Positions 11,246-22,640 of a stretch of 64,000 bases of DNA are shown piece by piece (positions within the stretch are counted from its first letter, which is position 1; each line of letters starts with the position of its first letter). The stretch lies in the NCBI RefSeq assembly GCF_021018805.1, contig NC_086258.1, forward strand, positions 18,228,192 through 18,292,191, written 5' to 3'. The position numbers were made by a program, and so were the translations under genes. This DNA is from Prinia subflava. Lineage: Eukaryota; Chordata; Aves; Passeriformes; Cisticolidae. The notes under the pieces are model-generated. The model was given only the letters and a program-made list of their open reading frames with translations. It was not told where the DNA came from and searched no databases.

Positions 11246-13412
11246 GCCCAGGCAGGCTCAGCTGAGCCCGCCCCTGTCTCTGTTCTCAGTTTCCTGAAGC
11301 AGGCCAGCAAAGGGAGGTGAAGCCAAGGTGTCACCCCAGGCTGAGCCCAATTCCTCACTGCCCACAGTGCTCCAAAGTGGCAGCTGTAAAACTCAACATT
11401 TAACCACTGTCAGGCTGGGGCAGTGCATCCCAGGGGAGCCCCTGCTGCAGCTTCGTGCTGGCCAAACTCAGCACTTCTGTTTTGGCATCACCTGTGTGCC
11501 AGCCCAGAGCCCTGGGAGCCGCACAGGCTGTGCCACTGCCCTCTCCTGCTGGCTGCAGCCTTCCCTGGTCGTGATAAAGTGCTGGAGATGTTGTTCCTCC
11601 TGTGTACCAGCAGTGCTGTCTGCACACCTACTAGCAGATCTAATTTGCAGCACATCTCTCGGGTGGGGAGAGGAATTTATCCTTCTGACAGGCAGAGAGG
11701 GGCCAAGGGCCTTGTCCAAAGCATGGAGAGAGGCTGTGAATTAACAGGGGCTCAACCCAGAGCTGAACTGGTGCCCCAGCTCCTGGCACACACTCCCTGC
11801 CTGCTGGCAGCTGCTGAAGCGTGAGGGGAAAGCAGAGCAATTTGTTTTGCAGGTTGCTCATTTATAAGGACAGGCCCTTTTTGGGTTTTGCAGCAGTTTA
11901 TAATTTAAAATTGTCTGAGCTGTCATGTCCCCCGTGCTCAGGGCTCCCGTGGGGTGGGAGGCTGGGATGGAGAGGGGGCACAGGCTGTGAGGGGCAGTGC
12001 TGGGGCTCTGCTGCACAGCCCTGCTGGCACCAAGGGCTGGCTGCAGGCACCAGCCCTGGGCTCCCTTCCAGGCCGAGAAGAGCTTACAGGATTTAGCAGG
12101 CACAAGCTGCAGGGCCACTTCCCTGCTCTCTTGACCCTTTCCATATTGACCCTGGCAGCCTGGTACAAGTTTGTCACCTCCCCAGATTGTCACTGCCCCT
12201 CCTGTCCCATCCCAGTCGTTGCCCCTTGGCCATCTCAGCCCGGATCCTCCCTTCCCTGACCTCTCTGCCCTTCTCCCTTTCCCCACCCACCCTGCCAGGC
12301 TCAGTGCTCCCCTCCCTGGCTCTTTCCCAAGCCCATCCCTGCACCAGGGGTCAGCCCTGCCTCCTGCCTCACCTTTGGGCAGCTCCTCATCAGCACAGGG
12401 AAAAGCAAAGGCAAGGCCTCGGCCACCACGCTCTGAATTTCAAGTTCCTCCTCCAAAGCGTGCAAAATTGCCCCAAAATTTCCTGCCAACACAACTGTCC
12501 CCATTCTGCCCACCAAACCAGCTGGGCTGCAGAGGCTGGAGGGTGCTGGGACAGCTGGAGAGACACACACTGCAGAAAGTTTCAACCCAAACAATTAAAT
12601 CCCTGCAAGAATTTCCAAAAGCACCTAAGCAGGTTACATGCCTAATTCTCAGAGCCCAATGGGACTTGGACATCTAATCTTCTTAGCTGCTTTTGAAAAT
12701 CTTTGCCAGGTGCCTGCTTGCATGTTTAGGTGCTCTAAAACCCTGGCGAGTCTGAGCTGTAGAGCGTGGTCAGTTTGGGTCAGAGCAGAATTGCAGCAAA
12801 TCCCATCTGGAGATGGTTATTTGGGCTTAAATCTGAGCTGGGCAACCAGCAGGGTCCCCAGCCCTGCTGAGGGACACCATATGTCCTTTGTCATTTTGCT
12901 TTATTCTACTTTTGGCAGACTTATCATGGGTAAGGAAGAGGCAGAGCCTTCCCTGTGAGCCTCAGCTCTGCCAGGTACCACAGAAAGAGACTCTGCTGTC
13001 AAAACCCTCCCTGTGCTGGGGGGTTTTTGGAAGATGTGGCCCATAATGACCATTGCTGTGTGTGGCTGAAGCTCCAGGGCAGCAGGAGCAAAGGCAAAGC
13101 CTCCAAGCAAGAGCATTGCCTGGTTGAAACTGGGGCAGAGCAGCTCTTGGTGGGACAGCAACGCTTCTGTCCTCTCAGTGCTGCTGGAAATCAGGAACTG
13201 ACTGTGCAAAGCTCCTGATGGAAGGAGAAACACAGACTTTGGGGAGCTCTGGGAAATCAGACCACAGGTTTGGAGTGTGAAACACAGACCCAAATGGAAA
13301 TCTTGGCTGTGGCACAGCAAGGACAGCTCTGATCTGTGAAACAGAGGGAGATGCTCCAGCTGAGAGCACGAGAAGGACTCAGCAGCCCTGTGTGCTGGCT
13401 CCTTGAAAGATC
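11246..13412. other. unannotated GC-rich non-coding stretch
   Basis: No gene supported. The short open frames on both strands lack recognisable domains. One old repeat-like piece is listed separately at 12,600-12,745. Confidence 0.4.
12600..12745. repeat. possible ancient MITE-like interspersed repeat
   Basis: The piece contains phrases such as gcacctaagcaggtt, atgcctaattctc, cttttgaaaatct and tttaggtgct. These resemble the palindromic 'aggtgccta ... tttgaaaatct' type of old amniote repeat that I recall from reptile and bird sequence. The arms are imperfectly inverted. The family name is not certain. Confidence 0.35.
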
Positions 13413-13687
13413 AGGAGATAACAGCAGTGCCCAGCACCCCGGGGATGCCCACACTGCCACATCCACCAGGAGATAACAGCAGTGCCCAGCACCCCGGGGA
13501 TGCCCACACTGCCACATCCACCAGGAGATAACAGCAGTGCCCAGCACCCTGGGGATGCCCACACTGCCACATCCACCAGAGGATAGCAGCAGTGCCCAGC
13601 ACCTGGGGATGCCCACACTGCCACATCCACCAGAGGATAGCAGCAGTGCCCAGCACCTGGGGATGCCCACACTGCCACATCCACCAG
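13413..13687. repeat. minisatellite, 55-bp unit, 5 copies
   Basis: Five tandem copies of a unit beginning aggagataacagcagtgccc and ending actgccacatccacc. The first two copies are identical (caccccggggatg), the third has caccctggggatg, and the last two have cacctggggatg with agaggatagcag. The gradient of variants suggests recent unequal exchange or slippage within the array. Confidence 0.96.
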
Positions 13688-14498
13688 CCCCAAGCCCTGA
13701 CAACCTCTGCACACTGGGACTCTGACCCCCTCCTTTATCCAACCCTACCCCACCCCCCAAAAGTGACCCCATTTTCTGGGAAATTATTTCCAGTGCAGTA
13801 ATTGCAGGCTGGAAATTAGACCCCAGCCTTCAAAGAGCAGGCTCTGAAGTGCACATTAGCTCTCTGCTGGGATGAGCCATCTTACCAGTCCCTGCTCGTC
13901 TCCTGCCTGAAATTATGTTTGACTACAGGGCATGAAATGTTATTCATCCTTCCCCATCTCCCTCCCATCCGTTTCTATTCAGATTCAGCACTGAGTGGTA
14001 GCAGCAGCAGGTATATGAAAAGGATTTTCAGGTGTTCATGTGTCTTTTCTTTCTTTTTTTTTTTTCCCTCGGTTCCCCTTTTATACATGAGAAAGCGGCA
14101 TGAAAGGCAAAGCAAATGAGAATGAGGAAGAAAGTGCTGGATTTAAAGCACTCTGGGAGCAGGGGGTGTTGATTGTCTGCAAAGGTGGGGCCGTGGTGTG
14201 CAGGGTGAGTGGCAGCGTGGCCCCGAGAGCCACCGAGAGCCACGGCCGTGGTCAAGGCTGGCGTGGAAAGGGTGGTGCCGAGGCAGCTGATGGGCACGAG
14301 GTTAATTCTCATTTCACTCCCTGGCAGTAGCAATTTCACGGATCTCGTCATCTGTGGACAGTTGCAGAAAGGGGAGATCAGAAATGACAAATATCTACAT
14401 TACCTTCAGAGATTAAAATGCCACCAAATGGTCTTTTAATATGAAACCGCTGGTGGTTCTGGGATTTGGTTGGTGTAAGGGACCATTGTCAGTTTGGG
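13688..14498. other. unannotated non-coding stretch
   Basis: No gene seen. The stretch contains a 13-bp T run near 14,054 and a small CpG-containing patch near 14,210-14,290. Confidence 0.4.
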
Positions 14499-14628
14499 AT
14501 TTATTTTATTTTATTTTATTTTATTTTATTTTATTTTATTTTATTTTATTTTATTTTATTTTATTTTATTTTATTTTATTTTATTTTATTTTATTTTATT
14601 TTATTTTATTTTATTTTATTTTATTTTT
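14499..14628. repeat. (ATTTT)n pentanucleotide microsatellite, about 25 copies
   Basis: A pure, uninterrupted run of TTATT units, about 125 bp, ending in a slightly longer T run. The lack of interruptions points to recent expansion and high length variability. Confidence 0.98.
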
Positions 14629-15185
14629 AAAGAACGAAATCCACTGAGAAAAACATTTTAAAAATTGCAGAGGTAGCTGGAATTTGGAGGCTACCATGAA
14701 AAGCAGATTGGATATCTAGGCTGGACATCTCCCATCTGCATGGCTAATTGACAATCATGTATTTTTCCACCAGTCAAAAACAGAGTTAGTTCTAAACAGA
14801 TAGAACTGGCTCTTGCCGTTTTCTTCTCAGTGTTATCTCATTAGGATCAATACTTTTCTTTGCTTTTCTATAAGCCTGGGAAAATCAGGGGGATGGATTT
14901 CCTCTAACAGGATCAAATCCTTGCGAAGGACTTTGGAGAGGTGCGATAAGAAATTAACATTAAGGAACGCGATCGCTATCGTGTGCAGAGGTTTTGCTGC
15001 CGAAGCCCACCCGAAGCTTGTTTTCCAGCACATTTACATTTCCAACAAGCCGCAGCTCTGGCTGATTTGAAGCTGCGGGGTGTAAAATCCCCCCGGGGCT
15101 CTGCTGGGCTCGGAGTTTCCCGTCCCTGCAGGCAGGGAGGGAATCCGGGGTGATGCCGACCTTGAGGTTCCAACGGGGCAGGGGA
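14629..15185. other. unannotated non-coding stretch
   Basis: No gene supported. The centre (14,900-15,070) contains CpG-bearing words such as aacgcgatcgctatcg and may be a regulatory block, but nothing diagnostic was seen. Confidence 0.35.
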
Positions 15186-15531
15186 CAGGGGCAGGGGATG
15201 TGCAGGGGATGTGCAGGGAGGGGACGTGCAGGGGATGTGCAGGGGATGTGCAGGGAGGGGACGTGCAGGGGATGTGCAGGGGATGTGCAGGGGATGTGCA
15301 GGGGACGTGCAGGGGATGTGCAGGGGATGTGCAGGGGATGTGCAGGGGATGTGCAGGGGATGTGCAGGGGATGTGCAGGGGATGTGCAGGGGATGTGCAG
15401 GGGATGTGCAGGGGATGTGCAGGGGATGTGCAGGGAGGGGATGTGCAGGGGACGTGCAGGGGATGTGCAGGGGATGTGCAGGGAGGGGATGTGCAGGGGA
15501 TGTGCAGGGGACGTGCAGGGGATGTGCAGAT
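15186..15531. repeat. minisatellite, 12-bp unit, about 28 copies
   Basis: Tandem copies of ggggatgtgcag, with a minority of ggggacgtgcag copies and several copies lengthened to 16 bp by an inserted gagg. The 12-bp period is a multiple of three, so all frames stay open. This explains the glycine/cysteine- and histidine/proline/threonine-rich pseudo-proteins on the two strands. Confidence 0.97.
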
Positions 15532-17327
15532 GTTTTCTGCTCGTGATCCTGCTCAGGGCAAAGGAAAGCAGAGCTCTGCAAGGTTTTACTGCGTTTTTCC
15601 TGCTGGGGACCAGCAGTGGAGGTCCCTGGTGGAGGAGCCATCCCTGTCACCCGAGGTGCTTTGGGTTATTTTCCCTCGTGTCGTTTTGTCCCTGCTCCTC
15701 TGTAGCTGCCGTCAGGTCTCTTCTTGTGCTGTGGGAGGAGAGGGAAAGGGGAGCCAAGGGAGCAGTGTGAGGTCTGGGTCAGGCTCTGGGGGGCTCAGGG
15801 GAGGAAGGTGAGGAAGAGGAGGCTGGCACAGCAGCATCCCCTCCAGCTCTGTCCCAGCTCCTGCAGGAGCTGCTGTTCCCTGCTGGAGGCCGGGACACGC
15901 CATCAATCAAAGGCTTCTTGTGCCCTTCATCAGTCAAAAGCTTCTTGAGCCCTCTGATTAATGCCAGGGAGGCTGGGGTGGCATTGCTGGTGTGCTCAGG
16001 CTGGCAGAGGTGGATCTGGAGGCTGCCATCAGCATTTGGGGGCACCGTGGGCATGGCCAGGACAAAGGAAGGTGTTCTCTCCCATCTGCCAGCTCAGCAG
16101 AGCTTGGGGAGTGTGAGAAACAACCTGGATCCCACCTTTGGAGGTGTCCTGGGCGAGGGAAATTTAAGGCATTTTAGGAGAAGAGACAGGGTGACTGTCC
16201 AGGTATTTAAGGGGAGTCCTGGTTTGGCTGAGAGGGAAACCAGAGGATGGGAAATGAAGTGGGAGGGTGATGGAAGCTGGCTGGTGGGGGTGGGAGCCGA
16301 CAGCTCAGGAGCAAATGAGACATGACAGAGAGGGGGGAGATAATTTCACAGGCTTGGCCTGATATTGTCCTTCATAGTCACGTCTTGATTTTGCCTTGCT
16401 TTAGGTTTGTCAGATCTGATTTTGCAGAGGGGATGCAGGGGCTGCTCTGCCCCACGTGTGCTGCACAGAGGTGCCCACGCAGCCTCCTGTTGCTCCTCCA
16501 AGCCACAGGCATGCAAGAAACATTTGGTTTTAAATGCCTGCAAGGATTTTCACGTTTTTAAAATGACCTCTTCTTCACCATGTGCCTCCTTGAGAGCTGT
16601 CGTGCTATTTTTGCTCCAAATTTCAAAACAAATCCCACCCCCTAAGGCAGGAACCAAGAGCAGGAACCATCAGGAACTGTCAGCTTTGCTGAACTAACCA
16701 AAAACTGAGATTTCCAACAAAAGCCTTTGGCTTCTGGTGTTCACCTCGAAGCAACAGGCTGCAAGCCCTGCACCTTCACCCTGCTCCCCCACTGCAGGAG
16801 GTGTTTGAGGTGGAGCAAGGGGAAGGTTTGGGGGGATTTTTGTTCTGCTGGAGCCTCAGGCAGACCCAGCCTGGCTTCACCCCACAGCCCACCAGGCTCC
16901 TGCAGCAGCTCTTGGTGGGATCTTGAGGCTGGGGTATAAATCTGTGCCCTGAAAGCTGCTGGACACCAACATTTCCAGCAAGAGGGGATGTCCTGAGCTC
17001 CCCTTCAGCGCAGTAAATCTGTCATTCCCTGTGGTTGCTGGGCTCACCCTCGCTGATTCTGCCTGCTGTGACACTTTGGGGGGGACAGGGCACACGGATG
17101 GCTGTGAGGACAAGCCACAGCCCCTGGGCACTGCAGCCAGACCCTCAGGGGCTGGGAGAACCAGCCCAGGTCCAGGAGCCCACACAGACCCTGCTCCCAG
17201 CCCTGCCCAGAGCAGGTGGGTCCTGGGCCAACCTTGTGCTGCTCCACGAGGATCTCCCAGCCCTGATGGGTGAAGGGCTGTCCCTAAGGATGGTGCAGAG
17301 TGTCCCCAGTGTCACTGCAGGCTGGGT
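15532..17327. other. unannotated non-coding stretch
   Basis: No gene supported; only short, overlapping open frames and no interspersed repeat that I recognise. Confidence 0.4.
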
Positions 17328-17425
17328 GCCCCTCTTCCAGCTCCACATAACAATAATAATTATAGACAGATAGTTGAGTGCCCCTCTTCCAGCTTTGCGT
17401 ATAACAATCATCATCACCATCATGC
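17328..17425. repeat. diverged direct duplication of about 50 bp
   Basis: The phrase gtgcccctcttccagct occurs at about 17,329 and again at about 17,379. Each is followed by ataacaat and then a short ATT- or ATC-rich run (aataataatt, then catcatcaccatcat). This is a two-copy tandem duplication with trinucleotide runs at the end of each copy. Confidence 0.85.
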
Positions 17426-18003
17426 TTTTAATTTTTAACCAAAGTGGCTGCATAAAATAATTTCTTAAGCCCTTTGCCCAAGGCAAATGCCTTAGAAGGG
17501 CATAAAAGACCAGCTCTAATTGTCCTCCCTGGCCCTTTTTTACGGCTGTTGCCTGGCACAGCTCCTGAGGCACAGGTTGTGGGAGCTTTGGAGGCTTTCC
17601 CTGGAGGGCAGGCAGGACGTGCCTACACCCTCGGCAAAGCCAGGGGCAGAGAGCTGCCGGCAGCCAGGAGCTCTCAGGAAAGGGCTGCTGCTGGGAGAGG
17701 TTCTGATTGCCATTCCCCTGCAGATATTTGCTTTGGTGTCCTCAGGCCGGGCTCTCCTGGGCTCCTGCCGGGCTGTGAGGGGCATGGCAGGGCGGGCTGG
17801 GTGCAGAGCTGCAGCAATTTAAAAACCATTCCTCAAACCTCAGCCTCCCGGGCCAAGCCAGATGGGGATTAGAAGGGGTTTGCTGCATAAACTAAAATCC
17901 CAAGGCATGTCCTGGTGGTGAGTTTAGCCCTCACAGGGTTGGTGGTCACAGGGAGGGGGTGGATCTTGGCTCACAGGACGCCCTGCAGTGCTGGGGAGCT
18001 CAG

Positions 18004-18035
18004 GGTGACACTGCAGGTGACACTGCAGGTGACAC
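18004..18035. repeat. short tandem repeat, 12-bp unit, just under 3 copies
   Basis: Tandem ggtgacactgca units, the third incomplete. Confidence 0.85.
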
Positions 18036-18408
18036 AGCCCAGGTCACGGCTCACTGCAGGACCAGGGGCCCTGGGGGTGGTGTCACACCCCCCCATGAGC
18101 TGTCCTGGGAGGTGGCACTGAGGGGACAACTCTGTGCCTGTGTCCAAGTTCTCTGCTGAGCTCTGGCTGTCAGTCCAGGGGGAGGCTGGCCCCCAGGAAC
18201 TGTGCAAAAACGCCTGTCCTTTCTTGGGAAAATCCCACCTCATCTTCCCCAGGCTGTGGAGGGGGCTGGCCCTGCACCCCAGGGGTGAGCTGCCCTCTTG
18301 GGGGGCACATTGTGGGCACTCAGAGCAGCCCTTGCCCAAATGCAGGGTGCCAGGGCTGTGCACAAATGTTCTGACTGGGAAAAGCCCTGCATGGCTTGGA
18401 CCTGACAT

Positions 18409-18485
18409 GAGCTCCTCTGTGTATGAACTCCTCTGTGTATGAACTCCTCTGTGTATGAACTCCTCTGTGTATGAACTCCTCCGTG
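18409..18485. repeat. tandem repeat, 16-bp unit, about 4.8 copies
   Basis: Tandem gaactcctctgtgtat units. The first has gagctcc and the last is partial with ctccgtgg. The inner copies are identical. Confidence 0.97.
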
Positions 18486-18489
18486 GCTC

Positions 18490-20085
18490 TCTGTTGGAGC
18501 TACACAATGCTCTGTGTGTGTCTAACCCTGCAGAGCCACAGCCAGAGCTGCAAGAAGGGCACCAGGACCCCCAAATCCATGCCCAGGCAGACCCAAACCC
18601 TGTTTGAGATCTGCACTAACCCCGTGTACATAATGGGGATGAGCTGTGAGGCTCAGACCTTTTTCTCCAGGTGTTTCCTCCTGGGGCAAGCCAGAGAGAA
18701 AGGAGCTCCAGGGTGCCCAGGGCAGGGATGGACACCACCAGCCAGCCCTGCCATGCTGCCCTCCCTTGTGGCAGCCCCAGAGCCACTCAGTTCATCAGCA
18801 GCCTGGCTCAAGTTAAATTTTAATTGTCCACATCCCTCTGATGCCCACTTCAATAGGCTGGGAAGGCTGCCCCAGGATCCAGCACGTGAGGAAGGTGAGA
18901 TGATCCTTTCTTAAAAGGACGTTGCCCAGTGATTTTTCACAAGGCTTTGAACCGGTTTTGCTGATTCTTTTATTTTTAATTGGTTCCCCTTGGAAAACTC
19001 GTGCAGGAATCCGTGTCCTTTCATGGCTTTGTGCCGCCGGTGCCAGCGGCGCGCTCGGGCACGCGTGGGGACATCCTGTCACAAACTGGGTCAGGGCTCC
19101 ACAAAGGGCTCTCAGCTGGTGCTGCCATCCCAGTGCAAGGCCAGCAGGGGTGGGCACAGGGAGGTTTGGTTTGAAGGGCCCCATGGAAAGGTTTTCCTGG
19201 CCCTGGTGGAGTCCTTCGCCTCTGGGGTGGGCGGTGTGGGGTCACGGGGGTCTGCAGCCATTCCCTGGGACCAAACCCTCACCTGGATGGGGGTGTGGGG
19301 CTGATGGGTGGTGGGGAAGGGGAAAGGCAGAACTGCCAGCCTAGTCCTGGGGTTAGATGGAGCTGGAGCTGAGACAGCAGCACCTGGCACCCACCACGCC
19401 CTGGCAGGACCCTCCAGCCCAGGGAGAGCCCTTGAGCTGCATTTTGGGGTCCCACTGGGTCTTGTTACTCCTGGGCTCCTTTGGGAAGTCCCCTATCTGC
19501 AGCATCCTCTCAGCCAAGGGGTGAGACCTGGCCACTGCCCCAGCCCAGCTCCCACCACAACAGCCCCAAGGTCAGGCACCCACCACCGTCCTCACCAGCC
19601 TCAGCAGTGGCCTCAGGGCCACAGCTTATGGATTCCTGTCCCCTGCCAGGCAGGAGGGTCATGAGAGCAGCTGGAGTCTGGCACAGAAGGAAGAAGGGAG
19701 AAAAAATACAAGGAGGTAGAAAATTGGGGGGGTTTAAATTGTATTTAGACAACAATGCTATACAAAATGCCTGATTTCCTTCACTTGTTAGTGCTAGGTG
19801 GGTATGTGTGGCTCAGAGTGACCCCTCCATTACCTGAGGAGGTGCAGAGGCAGCACCCACACAGCAGCACTGCCACTTCTGCCCTTCCATGAGCTGAGCA
19901 GCCCATCTGGGCAGTGCTCCCCTCACCCCCTTCCCCTCATTGCTGCCCCTTTGCTTGTTTCTTGCTCCTCAGAGCCCTCCTCTTATTTAACCTCCCACCC
20001 CTTGAACTTCACCTTTCGCAGGCCAAAGGGTTCAGTGCAGCCTGGGGAGCAGCCAGAAGTGAAGGGGGGTGTTGAGGTTTTGGAG
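18490..20085. other. unannotated non-coding stretch
   Basis: No gene supported. A CTCF-like word (ccagcaggggtgggc) occurs at 19,141-19,155, but a single eye-read match is weak evidence. Confidence 0.35.
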
Positions 20086-20262
20086 TAGAATCACAGAAAT
20101 CCCAGAACTGTTTGAGTTGGAAAGGATTTAAACACCTTGTTCCATCCCTCTGCCATGGGCAGGGACTCCTTGCACCACACCAGATTGCTCAGGGCCACAT
20201 CCAACCTGGCCTTGGACACTTTCAGGGAGGGGCAGCCACAGCTTCTCTGGACAGCCTTAATA
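20086..20262 (-). mobile_element. CR1 LINE 3' fragment (antisense)
   Basis: Reads agaatcacagaa, then gttggaaaggatt, then ccatgggcagggactcc, then ttgctcagggcc, then tccaacctggccttggacac. This is the antisense order of the CR1 3' end known from birds. The CR1 3' terminus lies to the left, so the element points left. It is strongly decayed and has no coding potential. Confidence 0.85.
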
Positions 20263-21952
20263 AATGGAATAAAATATTGCTGGCAGGCAGGAGTGGCCCA
20301 GTGGAGAGAGCTGGGTGGTGCTGCCCGTGCACAGGAGCAGAGCTGGAGTCCCACACCCTGCTCAGCCTCAGGGAGGGGTTGATGTGAGGCTGTGCCAGGG
20401 CAGGGGTGGTTCCTCTCCTTCTGTCAGCTCAGCACTGACGATGGGCAGGGACACAGACCTTCCCCCTGACCCCTGCTTGGGCACCTGGGTTGTCACCGCC
20501 TTTGAAAACAGTTTTACACTCCTCATTCATTCCTCAGAATAATTTGGTTTTTGGCTTTGTGGAGTCCATTTAAAGAAGCTGTGGATGTTGTCCAGCACAG
20601 CACAGGGGAAGCTGTGGTGGGTCACAGCAGTGCCAGCTCCACCCGTGTGTCCAGGAATGCTGCTCAGAGCTCAGGAATTAAACTGGGGTCAAACCCAGGG
20701 GGCTCAGTGACCAGGGACAGGTCTGGAGAGGCAGCACAGGGGAGCAGAGCACTCCCAGCCCCTCTCAGCAGGGCTGGGGAGCAGGAACCCCCCGAGGGAA
20801 GGTGCTGGCCCTGCAGGCACCAGCCCAGCTGAGAGAGAGGCAGGGACTGGGCTGCTCGAATGGCAGCTGGCAGCCTGGAGTGGAGGGAAGGGCGTTCTAA
20901 AACCCAGCAGGAAAACAGAAATCCTCTGCACAGCAAACTGCCTCCACTTCCACCCTCACTCCTCGGGCTGTGCTTCCCTCCCCAGCTCCCTCAGAAGCTC
21001 AAGACAAAGGGGACAGTGACACTTGTCACTTTTTTCAGCTGCTGTGCTCACCAGTGCTTCTCTTTGGGGCAAGAGGAGGTGATGGGTGTCCCAGCAGCAG
21101 CTCTGGAACTTGCTGGGGATGGAGCCTGGAGCCAGAAACATTTCTGTGCCCCTCCACCTCCCCCAGGTAGGCTGCCTGCCTCCTTTCTTCCTGCTGCCAC
21201 AGACCTGCCTTTTACCAGTCTTTAAAGATAATGAAAGGACGTACAAAGCTTAATATGAGTCAAAGTGTTTTCAAGAAATGTCAGCTGCCACATGTCTCTA
21301 TTTAAATAGGGAAAGGGTTTTTTGGCTTTTTTTTTTTCCATCTGTGAAGCACAAAACCACACCGCTGCGTTAATTCATGAAAATGCCACGGAACGTGGCG
21401 GTGAGAAGTAAAAAGGGAAAAATGACCAGGTCAGCTCCACTGCCAAGGATGAGTGAAGTGCTGAAAGGCTGAACAGAAAACGTGGTGTTTGAAGAGATTT
21501 GGTGCCTGATTTAAGGCCGTCCTTCCCTCTGTAGTTCCTGTGCTATTGTGTCGCACACGATGGGCCCTGGAGCAGAGGCTGTGCTCCAGCCGGCACATTT
21601 GTACCTTCAGCAGGAAAGAAATATGCAAAAAAGGATTTTTTTCTTTTCCTCTGTTTTGGGGGGTGAGCTTATTTTCCTTTAATAGCCTTTATCTCCTGTT
21701 CTTGTGCAACAAATCTTCTTGTGCCCAGCTCAGACCTGCCCTTGAACTCTGCAGCCTCCGGGTGTTTCCCAACACAGACCCAGACCACAGGGCTCCCTCC
21801 AGTTTTGTTTGCACGTGGAAAAGGGCTTTGCACCTCCATGCAAGGGAGACTGGATGTTCCTCTGAGCAAGAAAACCCCCTCTCTGTGGCAGGAAGGACCC
21901 CCAGTCCCCACCAGCTGTGTGCTCTGGAATTGCTGCACATATGCCGTGCCAG
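20263..21952. other. unannotated non-coding stretch
   Basis: No gene supported. The last part (about 21.25-21.72 kb) is AT-rich and has a 9-bp T run near 21,330. Confidence 0.4.
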
Positions 21953-22253
21953 GAGCTGGGATCCAGGAGCTGGGAGCAAGAGCTGTGAACAGGAGCTGGG
22001 AGCAGGAGCTGGAGCAGGAGCTGGGATCCAGGAGCTGGGATCCTGGAGCTGGGATCCAGGAGCTGGGAGCAGGAGCAGGAGCTGGGATCCTGGAGCTGGG
22101 ATACAGGAGCTGGGATCCTGGAGCTGGGATCCAGGAGCTGGGAGCAGGAGCAGGAGCTGGGATCCTGGAGCTGGGATACAGGAGCTGGGAGCTGGGAGCA
22201 GGAGCAGGAGCTGGGATCCTGGAGCTGGAGCAGGAGCTGGGATCCAGGAGCTG

Positions 22254-22312
<59 letters not shown>

Positions 22313-22330
22313 TGGGAGCAGGAGCCTGCA
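21953..22330. repeat. minisatellite of 6-bp words GGAGCT/GGGATC/GGAGCA
   Basis: About 375 bp built from hexamer-like words (ggagct, gggatc, caggagca) arranged in larger units of roughly 24-48 bp such as gctgggatccaggagctggg. It ends in about nine clean ggagca copies (22,255-22,311). The hexamer register keeps frames open on both strands, giving repetitive pseudo-proteins of 210-280 residues that I do not regard as genes. Confidence 0.95.
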
Positions 22331-22359
22331 GCCCAGTGGCTGTTTGCACAGTGAGATTC

Positions 22360-22640
22360 CATTAGCTGAGTTACTGCTGTAATTTCCTAATGGGACGGGG
22401 AGCACGCAGGAAATGATAGAAGTGTGTAATTAAACCAAGCCTATCTGAGGATCTTCCATTACACCATGGTAATTTCTGGGTCTTGGCATCCTTCTCTCCC
22501 CTTTTTAGAAGTGGGAGAGAAGGGAGGTGTGAGCATGGCGCTTTTCCCTTGAAGCCGTAGGTAGCACACCTTTATGGTCATAAATCCCTGCTTATTTATG
22601 ATCCAGGGAAGTTAACCTTCCAAATCAGATTACACAGATA
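22360..22640. promoter_or_regulatory. candidate conserved non-coding block
   Basis: AT-rich sequence of moderate complexity with several homeodomain words, including an inverted pair TTTATG..CATAAA at 22,571-22,584 and a third TTATTTATG just after it. The texture is unlike the GC-rich DNA on either side. Conservation is inferred only from texture. Confidence 0.25.

Noticed and set aside
10613..11358. Repetitive histidine/threonine/proline frames and a CRISPR-like look of regular repeats
   Set aside because: The repeats are head-to-tail with no unique spacers, in vertebrate DNA; this is a minisatellite, not a CRISPR array or gene.
13257..13772. 171-codon minus-strand frame with repeated tryptophan/glycine text
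   Set aside because: It is the 55-bp minisatellite read through; each repeat shifts frame and there is no conserved protein signature.
14976..15811. Frames of 203-224 codons on both strands with four-residue repeats
   Set aside because: The 12-bp unit keeps all frames open; repeat-derived only.
19141..19155. CTCF-like site ccagcaggggtgggc
   Set aside because: A single partial match by eye in GC-rich DNA; not enough to list as a site.
21540..22405. Five overlapping frames of 210-280 codons
   Set aside because: Produced by the hexamer minisatellite on both strands; no splice or codon evidence.
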